A stretch of 64,000 bases of DNA. It comes from Scortum barcoo. Its lineage: Eukaryota; Chordata; Actinopteri; Centrarchiformes; Terapontidae. The stretch lies in the NCBI GenBank assembly GCA_023238725.1, contig CM041541.1, positions 10,874,044-10,938,043 of the forward strand. The letters run 5' to 3'. A program made the translations under genes and the position numbers. This document shows positions 54,691 through 64,000 of this stretch, piece after piece. The notes under the pieces are model-generated. The model saw only the letters and a program-made list of their open reading frames with translations, was not told the DNA's origin and ran no database searches. Each line of letters starts with the position of its first letter. Positions within the stretch are counted from its first letter, which is position 1.

Positions 54691-56664
54691 TTCATTTTGT
54701 TTTTTTTGTGACTTGATAAATGGGTTTAAAGCGATCCTGATTCGAGATTTTACCCACCAAAAGCTTATTTTTTTAGACTCATTTATGTTGATTTTATGTT
54801 TGTTTTCCATCAAACATCAACCTCAGCGCTTCACCGCTCAGCTTCCCTGTCAGGTGTGGAAATCACCTCGTCGGGTTTAATGTGTCACACCTGGAGGAAG
54901 TTCATTTAAAGAGCTGGCTTGTTAGAAAACACTTCCCCACCCTCATGTCAAGAGATCAGCTTCAGTGACGATGATACATTTGTGGTTTAAAGATAAAAAC
55001 ATCAAAAGCTTCATACAAAATCAAAAACTTCCTCTCAAATGAAAGATTTTTGCATGAGAATTGAAGAGTTTGAGGAGCGTGTGACCGTTGGTTCGCCCGC
55101 TGCCCTGCTCACCTTTACCTTCCCACCACGTCATTTTACTGTCAAACTACTTCCTGTTTCTGGTCGGTACTTTCCCCGGGAAGCTGACTTATCTCTTTAT
55201 TCCTGTTTATTATTCGCATTTCAACACTTTGTGTTCCTCGTCAAGCCGAGTTGATTTCTCGTTTTCTTTTTGTAAATGGAAGTTATTTTTTTACCTGTCG
55301 CAGTTGGAAAAGCGCGGGTGTAAATAATAAATTAAATGATTGCTGCCTTCGGTTTAAATGCTTCAGTTCCAGCGTACTGGTTTTATTATGCACGTTGGCC
55401 CACTGTCAGTCAAAACTTCTGCAACTGAATGTCCAGAAATCGTCAAATATAATGCAAATTAATGCATGTTTGCACTAGTTTTATAATAAAGAGAATAATG
55501 TGAGATAAATTATTGGTGGCTCTAATTCTCCAGCTAGGTGCCATTAAACCACTGCAGAGAAAGATGCTGCACCAACATGAAAATAAAGAAATAAACATTT
55601 TTAAATGTGTAAAACTGTTGAAAACATTACATAACATTACATTTTGTTTTTCTACATGTAAAAACAGGATGGAAATGAGCTTAATATCACTGCTTACTGA
55701 AACGAGGCCATTATTAATATTATGAGTAACACCTTTGCTTTTCCTACTGTGACAAAAAACGACATATGTCTGAATGTTTTTTTTGTAGTTTCTGTAGTAA
55801 ATGCGTTACTTTTGCAGTGAAAGGCAGGTTTTTCTGATCTGAATTTGAACTTCTTTTCCTTTTTGTCCAGCTGTACCTGCAAGTGTTCACGAAGTTATGG
55901 AAAAACCAGTATGCACAGCACATTACAACATTTGGCAGTGCTCCCAAGTGCACATACATGCAGCTTTTTTAATATTTATTGATCTGAGGTCAAGTCTTTC
56001 TGCCTTCCAAGTCTACAAATCAAATTTTGTTAGTCTCTTCTATTGTTTTTTTTCTTGAGTTTGTTTCGGGTGGGGCATGTGCAGAGTATTTATTTACTCA
56101 GCTCTTTGCTTTTTATTGGTTGTCATTGTCTATTTAATCCCTCATTTGAGCACCTCGCTAATTTGGTGTTTCAACCGCAGCATGAAAATAAAATACTCAA
56201 GAGCTCAACTATCACACGAGAGCAAACAGGTCTGAGCCGCTTGGGGAAATCCAGCGCTGCAGAGTCAACACGGCAGCCCTCAAAGCAGTAGCTCGGTCTG
56301 TTTGTTTGCTCGGTGTTTGTTTCCATGCTGAAGGCCCGAGCGCCGCCACGCCTGAGACGAAGGAGAGTCAGAGGCTGCAGAGACCGACAGTAAAGAAATA
56401 TGATCAAAACTCTGTGAGGTTCTCACGGCTGCAGACGGTGTTCAAACTCGCAAATATGCATGACACACATCCCTCCTCTGACAAATGACATACGCACTGT
56501 CGCTTTCTGCTTCGCCGTAGCACATTACGAGCTTTAAGGGAGGTGCACGCTCCCACCAAGTGCATCATGGGTCTCTTGGCTGGGTCACGGCTCAGCTCAC
56601 CCTCCGAACGCTCAGATGTGAAGGTAGCAGGCACGTTCCCGGTCCTGTCCGCAGCCACGTGACT

Positions 56665-56750
56665 TGATTTGATTTGACAACTTTATTTGAACAAGGAAAT
56701 CCCATTGACATCAAAGTTTTCTTTTACAAAAGATCCCCAGGCGCGGGACA
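56665..56750 (-). repeat. Likely 3' tail of a teleost interspersed repeat
   Basis: ACTTTATTTGAACAAGGAAA, CCCATTGACATCAAAG and TCTTTTACAAAAGATCCCC, read in reverse, resemble the common tail '…agatcttttgtaaaagag…gatgtcaatggg…aaataaag'. Recognised from memory; family not assigned. Confidence 0.4.
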
Positions 56751-57876
56751 CGTTTTGCATTTCGATAACATGAAACAGAGAGAAAACAGAGCGAGCTCAA
56801 AACATGGAATCTGTCAAGGCAATAAAAACACGGCTAAAAGTTCAAGCGCCAGATCAGCGGCGCGGCGGTCAGCATCCGCCTTGATACCGGGTGGTTTGGG
56901 GTGTGACCCACGGCCAATTCATTGAATTAAAAATCAGGACCATATGCCTCCCCGTTTTGATCGGCTTTGAAGGGTGGAGGACTGGGAGGGGAGCCCGTGT
57001 GATGGAGCATCCGGCCGAAAGATCGAAAGGTGTTTTACGCCAAAGAACAAGCGTCAAGACGAAGAGGTATCAAACGTCTGTGGCCTGCGATCCGCGGAGG
57101 TTCGAATACAGCTGAACAAGCGCTTTTAGCACTTTCTCCCTCAACTCAAACACAAGCACTTCTCCAGCATGTCTTCGCTTCCAGCAGATCTGAGCGATAA
57201 AACCTTCAAGTTTGAGGAGTTAAACAGCCGTGGACAGATTTATATGAGGCACAGAGAGCAGTGATGTCTGGTTGGATTGTCTTAAATAAATGGGAAGCCT
57301 TTATACAAACAGATTCCTGTTTAAATGGCACAAATGAAGTGAAATTCATAGATATTAAAATGTGGATGCTGCGTGGATGACATATTGGATTAAAAACTGA
57401 GTTGACATCTTTGACAAAAACTGACTTTAAAATATCACTTTCAAACTTAATTTAACATCCACAGAGAAAAATAATTGCTCTGAAACCACATTTTTTAAAC
57501 AAAACAATCTACTGCAGTGAAAGTAAACTAACCAGGTTAACCAAAGATAACTGATTTTCTTCAGAAAACTTTATATAAAGACCAAAGTAAATAATGAAGA
57601 CTAAACTCCAGCAGACTGATGCCAAAGTGTCAATTTCATATGAAGAAGCAATTCATTCTCTAAAGACTGCACATTTCCAGTTTTTACAATTTATTTAAAA
57701 GAATTGACTTTTTGAACTGTGGGTATTTATTGTCTCTTCCGCAACACTGCACATAATGTAAAGATAATGAACAACTTAACTTTGGTTTAGATAGCTAAAA
57801 CAGGTCCATTAAGATAGTCTTTCCCTGCAGAAGTGATCTCACTGTTGAAACCTAAACTTGTCCTCACCCCCTCCTT

Positions 57877-57897
57877 TTTTTTTTTTTTTTTTTTTTT
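57877..57897. repeat. Poly-T run
   Basis: About 21 or more T bases in a row, possibly the tail of a minus-strand retroelement, but no body is recognised. Confidence 0.7.
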
Positions 57898-59159
57898 GTT
57901 TAATCACATTCATCCAACATGTGTCCTGAACATGAACGTGAGCCTCTCAGCGTCTCAGCGAGCCAAAGTGCGCAGTGGAAATGTGTGCAGTGTGTGAGAG
58001 GCATCTCACCCAGGTATGACCTTCCTACACAGACACCCGGTCGTTTTGGAAAAACCTGACCCCTACACATGCAGATGCCACTGGACTGTAAATATTCAAA
58101 TAAGGGAAAATTCCCACTCTGCTCTTATCAAATGGAAAAATCAACCTGCTTGTTTTGGTTTGCACTCCACCTCCCCCATAGTGCACTTTTTTTTTCACTT
58201 CCCAAAGAGGACTGAGTCTTATTTTCTGTGCATGAGACTGATGGGTTTAATCATCTGTAGCAGCAGGTGATTATTACAAGTGACGCTAAAAGCATAGTTG
58301 CCTTTTTGCCGCCTCCAAGCATCCATGACATGATGATATCGTCAGCTGATGATGAGGAGAAGTCTTTTAGGAAATGATTAAAAGCTCATCAGTAATGATC
58401 TCTTGTTCCTGTACTGCCTCTGCCAGTGATAATCTCCGTGGCAGACGCCTTGATTGAGCCCATTTGCTTTGGAAAACACTCCTAACCCCTGTCATATCCG
58501 CAGTTTGACCGATTCGCAGCTCCCGAGGATTTCCTTAAGATAACAACGCTGAGTTCAGGCTAATTAGTGGTGGAAACGGTACATTGGGCCTCTCGTCACA
58601 TCCACATGTTGGTCAGGAGGAGGCCCTGCGAGCGCTCGGCTCTGAGACGGGCCAGCTGTTCTCACGCCAGAGCAGCAAAAACAGGCCCTGTTAGACTCTT
58701 GTCGCGTCACCGCAACAGCTCACTGCCTCCCTTTTGGCTTCACGCTCGTGTGAAATCTCTCCGGAACAGCGACCGCGCATCGCAGCGCTCATCGACAAAT
58801 CCAGTCCGGCTCTCAAAGGGTCAAGTTTTATGAGACTGAGCGGAGACTGCGAGGCATCTCAGTCAAGCGTAGACGCAGATTTGGAGGGAAGCGAGCAGGT
58901 TTCTCCACTCCAGGATCAGGAAAAGGATGAATGTTTCCTCTCGTCTCTGCCACAAAAATATACGCAGAGGTCAAACTTCTTTAGTGGTTTCAGAGACATG
59001 TTTGACTTTTAACAAGGAATACTGTACTCTGTGAATGACCAAGAGATTTGAATATTGAGGGAAAAGTTCAGCAGTGATGGAAACACAGTGATTTCTTGCT
59101 AAAAGTTATATAAGAAGATAGTTGCATGGCTTAGCAGGACTCAGTTGAACTTGTCCTTT

Positions 59160-59345
59160 TAACACTTTTTCTTTGCACAGATTAAAGTAGATTGAACATG
59201 TTAATTAGTGAGCGTTTTCCATCTTTATGCTAAGCTAAGCTTATCATCTCCTTGCTCCAAGTCTTCAGGAAGACCCTCATAACACATTTTTACACTTCAG
59301 ATTATGTACAGATTAAACACGCAAGATAAAAAGTGTTAATTGGTG
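59160..59345 (-). repeat. Fragments of the same repeat family as 19528-19805
   Basis: GCACAGATTAAAGTAGATTG… ATGTTAATTAGTGAGCG… CTTTATGCTAAGCTAAGC, then a second GTACAGATTAAACACGCAAG with GTGTTAATTGGTGAAC. These are reverse-complement pieces of the element in the tns1 intron, with the GTACAGATTAAAC segment present twice. Confidence 0.55.
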
Positions 59346-62300
59346 AACTTTCTTTTTCTTTTGGGCAAAGCCATATTTTCCCACATTTCTAAATGCTCCT
59401 TTAAACTCATCTTACAAATATATAATTCTGTACGTGGCCTGTTTTTAGGCAGTTTTTACCGCCGTGTAAAGTCTGCAGGATTTGCTGTTTCGAGTGTAAC
59501 CCTCGTAAAGTCGAAATGAAACCCACAATCTTGCAGGCATCATAAAGCACACAAAGTGAAGCGGCTCGCTTGGCGCGCAGGTTAACGCCGAGGAGCGAAG
59601 GAATTCAAACCATTGTAAGAATGATGCCCAATGGTCCAAAGACAGGCCAAAGGTGGGGGCAGGGGGTCACCTGCTTCAAACAAGTACAGCTCATTATATT
59701 TGAGAGAAAACACAAACAGTCGTAAATGTGAATATTCCCAAACTTGAGTCATGTCGTGGCGTAAGTGTTTCTTTTTTACGACATGGCCCTTGAGGAGCCT
59801 CAGGGCTTCGGGAAGGCCCTGTCCTCGAGCCAGGTTTGAAGAGCCAGGATTTCCCAGCAAGTCCACAATGTATGGAGTTACCTGCATAATTTGTTTCAGA
59901 TGCTTTTATTAAAATCCCTCTTTCAGCGGTATTATTCATGTGACATGTATATACAAGGCGCCTTTTCGTCTTCACATCGTTCTCTGAGATCTTATTTCTC
60001 CAAAGCTTTCCAAAGCAGAGGAGAAGGAAAAGAAACCTTTAACTTGAAGATTCATCTGGCTGGAAACTGCCTTTTGAGGCGAACATGTGCTCCCAGAGCA
60101 GGAGTGATTTCTTCTCGCCGGTTGCCCAGTATCAAAATGTTGGGTGTACCAGACATACACACACGAGTGGTTTTAAATTTTGGATCGATGCAACACAGTC
60201 AGTGTCTTTCCAAAGTTCATAATTTCTTTGCTTTGAGTGGGTTTTGCCTTTTTTTTTCTTGAAAAGCCAGTGATAATTACCAGCATGAATGAACATGACC
60301 ACCACCATTTATTTCCTGTGCTTGAGGCTGCACCGATTCCATTACACAACCATTATTTAGTCTATGAATTCTGCCAATGGCAATAAAAATCGAGACGATC
60401 TCCTCCACGGTGGAACTTACACCCCTCGACACATTCATTCAGAGATGAGGCTGCCAGAAAACTGCAAAGTGTCTTTTTTTATCTCCTTCTCTGCCTTAAA
60501 AAAATCAGATTTTTTTCCACTTTGAATCAATCTGTATGAAGAATCAGCAACACGAGTGTGCACATTCACACATCCTGCACACCGCGTACGCTGTAAATTC
60601 CTTAATCTGTAAACTGCAAACCGTCCGCCACCTTATAAATCTGTCCAGCATAGCACGAATTCTTTCAGAGCCGTAGGAGTTCTGAATTAATAGGATGTCT
60701 TATATATGATACTGTATATCTTCAGTATGGTATGTGCTCTTTTTTTTTTATTCATAATATTTTCCCTCTCACATCATTTCTTTCTCTGTCCTGCGAACAT
60801 TTCCTCTCTTTGTACAGTGATGTCTCACACGGGTGCTTTAAAATTAGGATTTTCTTATCATTTTAAACTTTATTGATCTGAATTATTTACAAAAATGTAC
60901 AAATGTGTAATTATTTTGAGGAGATTTGTTGATGAAAGTGCAGTTTTTTTCCACAGTGCAGCAGATTTGTTCAGCTTTACACACTGTGCATGATAGTTTC
61001 TTGCAGCGGAGGATATTTTCTGCAGTGTACTGAGTCAGCTCTGTGTATGGGAATGATGGAGTGTCCAGTGCCGTGAACTGCCGAGCCTATTCGAGCCTTT
61101 TATGATAGAGAAATATTGTTCGAGGCTGGTTGTTCTCCAAGTGAAACTTGGATGTAACACAGAAGTCCAGCATGCTGACAGCGGTGATGGATATCGGTTA
61201 TAGAAGCAATTCATTCGCCGCATATCAAAGCCCCTCGTTTCTTTCACTTCCACACGTTATCATGACCTTTCCACCGGTATCAGCAGAAGTCGTCTTTTGC
61301 ACTCACCTGCACCTTGAGCCACAGAAACCTTTACCTGATACCAATAAGATCTGATTTTCAGAATAGAGAAACACACTGGCTCGCAGACTGGAAACAGTAT
61401 ATCTACATACACAACACTGCGATCGTGTTACTACTTTATCATTTGCTGTTTGACACGAGATCAGATATTTATTGCCTAACGCCGGGATTCGTTACACAAC
61501 ACTTGTCCTGTCATGGTCGTCTGAAAATGTCAAATTAGGTGAATGCCTTCCTGTTTATTTCTACCGGGAGCTGGCTGAGAGACAAGAGCACATTTGTGGA
61601 TTCAGATCAATATTAGATTACTGTCTCACTGATGGGGGATTATGGGATCAGGATTGTCAAAAACCATGGCATGGTATGAAATAGTCTAATGTTTTACGAT
61701 GTTAAATAATGTTTTCTGTGACTGGAGAAGGAAAATAAGTATCCTGATGGTGTCATAATGAAAGATGCAAATGTTATATAAAGTGTATGATCCAGCATTT
61801 CTAGAGTTAGACCACTACCAGATACTAGATACTAAAACATAGCAATGTTGTCAACGTTTTTATTTTTAAATTTCTCCCAAATTAAGGAACCCTAAAAGTT
61901 TCTGAAATTTTCTCATCTTCTCAACACAAACACGGACTCTTGTCCAACTTGTGTAATTGCTGCTTTTCTTTCCTTCTTATGTTGTTATGTAACTTCTGTG
62001 TATTTTACTTGTGGTAGGCATTGTGAGGACAGCTGTATTTAATTTTGCGGTTCGTTCATTCATTTTACAGTGTAAGTTGTCATGTGACGGCCCTCTCACT
62101 GTCTTGGCTGTCCTGTCCAACCTCACCAATGACCAACCTGGGCGGTTGTTAGTTAATTAGACTTGCCATAATAATGTCAGTTTTTCCAGTACATTATGTC
62201 AAAGTGAAAATATAATTGTCAGGTCATATAGGTTATGTTGTGCTGAAAACAAAGATACCAAACACTGGCATGGTGAATATTTTTTTAAAGGCAAAATCAC

Positions 62301-62732
62301 AAGTATTCACACACTCATCCAGGTTTTAGGCCGGCCTGCTGTTTACTCCCGTGTCTCCTTTCCAACAGCTGACCTGAGTCTTATGATTTGTGTAATTTTA
62401 ACAAATAGTTTGAAAAATCTCTTACATGGACTCCCAACTTGTTGCTTTCCTTGCTCCAGTTTGTGACGATATGATAAAATAAGTTCATCTTGAATATGGT
62501 GACATGTGCACGGTGAAGACACGACCTGAGAACATGATATTTCAGGGCGCAAATTCATTTTTTTGGGGAAGGAAAGCCATCATGTCTTTTCCAAAAAAGA
62601 AAGAGCACTAGTGCAGATTTTGAAAGCCAGCAATCTCAGCACCTGGCAAAGTAATCGATGAATCACTGGCTTTGGTCATCAACCCGTCAATCCCCCAAAG
62701 ATCGATGATACAAACTCCTACTGTAGCCTGGA

Positions 62733-62751
62733 AACAAACACACACACACAC
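62733..62751. repeat. (CA)n microsatellite
   Basis: About nine CA units in the downstream intergenic region. Confidence 0.85.
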
Positions 62752-64000
62752 AGCCAGGTTCGACCTGTTGAAATCCCCGGTCTGCCTGGAAAACTCTGGG
62801 TAGAGGAAGCAAGAAAGCATAATTCATGCTTCTCTCAACACTGACTGTCAGAAGTACCTTTGAGCAAAATACTCAACAAACATGAGCTGCTGAGCGGTCA
62901 ATGGCAGAAGACTGTGGTCTTACTGAGCGGCTCCCAGGTGTGATGCAGTGAAACTTTATGAGGTGGGTGATGCAGAGAGGTGAGCGTGCCTGCTCAGCAA
63001 AACTTTGCTGGATATATAAAGGTGAGAAAAAGAAACACATGAATCATTGGGCAACATCCCCCGAGGTGCGACAAGAAGATCCCAGAACTCCGAGACCGTG
63101 ACCTTAACCAGCTGGAGCTGAGCTGAACTCAATGATTGCCTTGAGGGGGCTTACGCTTGTGTTTTTGGCAAAATCCCTTCTCTCGATTTACAGCTTCTTG
63201 TCCTGGGACAAAGTTTGTAGAGTAAACTGACTTTGGATAAAGGTGTCAAAGTAACGCCCTAAAAATTAATCTAGTATCATCTCTCTGAGGTAGCTCTCTT
63301 ATAAATAAATATAAATATATAAGTGATTATATAAATAAAAAAGTGTAAAGCAAAGAGAGGCTGAAGGGTTCAGTTACTGTTTCGGTGAAAGGTGGCTTAT
63401 TTAAGTGTTGTTGTAAGTTCAGTTGGCCAAAAAGTCTTTTTTTCCTTCTTTGAAAAATTGATTCATTTGCATCATTTTTAGAAACACAAGGATGTGCATT
63501 TTTTCAGTAATTCGTAGTAAATGAAAAAAAGATTTGAGAAAATGTGGGGGGAAAAATACAAATCTGTTTTCTTCATTCTCTGTACTGTTAATCATATTGC
63601 ATTTTGACATTCACTTTTTCTTTCCAGACCTCCAGGATAGAGAGGGGTTTATTTAACTTTGAACATGAGTTTGTGCAAACGTTTCAGGAACAGCAAACTT
63701 TTGGGGGATTTCAAAGCTTTGCACAAAATAAACACATATTGGTGATTTCCCATGTATCATACCGTCTTCCAAGGTGCAAGGAGAGGGGAAATATGTTTAA
63801 TCTGACCTTATCAGGAAGCTTAAATTGCAGTTGAGAAAAGGAGTTAAGAGTTCAACAAATTTTTATTGTTTCTTTTATTTTTGTGCTTTTGTTCAATAAG
63901 TTCAATAAGAAACTTTCACCTGCTGAGACAATTTGAAGACACATAAACATACATACTTCATGGCAGATTTAGTCTGTATTTTCTCATATCATGATGAAAC

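Larger units (their letters stand above)
54691..64000. other. Downstream intergenic region
   Basis: No exon with homology and proper splice boundaries was found on either strand. It contains repeat fragments at about 56665-56750 and 59160-59345, a T-run at 57877-57897, a (CA)n near 62733-62751 and AT-rich stretches. Open frames such as 58734-59012 are unsupported. Confidence 0.55.

Noticed and set aside
58734..59012. 92-codon plus-strand frame reading …SGDCEASQSSVDADLEGSEQ…, and the overlapping 58567-58833 frame
   Set aside because: Composition looks protein-like, but there is no ATG in good context, no recognisable family and no splice sites that join it to anything. It could be an exon of a neighbouring gene; not supportable.

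Overview
This is vertebrate nuclear DNA: long AT-rich introns, GT-AG splicing, (CA)n, (GT)n and A/T-run microsatellites, and remnants of repeats familiar from teleost genomes. The window is dominated by one plus-strand multi-exon gene that I recognise as a teleost tensin-1 (tns1). Whether it is a tns1a or tns1b copy cannot be decided here. All splice phases from about 9.97 kb to the stop at 51,452 join into one reading frame, except for a 4-bp excess in the C2-domain exon at 24,573-24,706. The chain from the alternative start exon at 15,745 would be about 1,628 residues once that excess is discounted.

Layout: 0.6-1.3 kb, a simple-repeat-rich segment that could be a promoter and untranslated first exon. 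10.0-12.1 kb, two small exons whose peptide looks like the end of a C1 zinc-finger domain plus linker; the rest of the C1 domain is not visible and is probably upstream. 15.7 kb, an alternative start exon. 18.06-26.05 kb, exons for the catalytically dead phosphatase-like domain and the C2 domain. 26.05-38.63 kb, a 12.6-kb intron with a candidate internal promoter at about 36.0-36.46 kb, a decayed Tc1/mariner copy and a TATA/MEF2-like site. 38.63-40.32 kb, the 1.7-kb central disordered exon. 41.5-48.5 kb, the rest of the Ser/Pro-rich linker. 48.58-49.40 kb, SH2 exons. 50.5-51.45 kb, PTB exons, preceded by a candidate 27-nt cassette microexon. About 51.45-54.7 kb, a long 3' UTR. From 54.7 to 64 kb I see no convincing gene, only repeat fragments and AT-rich sequence.

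One other gene is supported: an intact, intronless, secreted tandem C-type-lectin-domain protein on the minus strand, nested in the tns1 intron at 42,521-46,526. Its second lectin domain appears to carry a roughly 38-residue insertion.

Tensin links integrin tails (PTB), actin and phosphotyrosine proteins (SH2) at focal and fibrillar adhesions. The lectin is functionally unrelated as far as the sequence shows. I see no RNA genes, CRISPR arrays or prokaryotic operons. The best candidates for new biology are alternative tns1 isoforms (internal promoter, alternative N-terminus, PTB-adjacent microexon), the C2-exon frameshift, and the nested lectin with its insertion.
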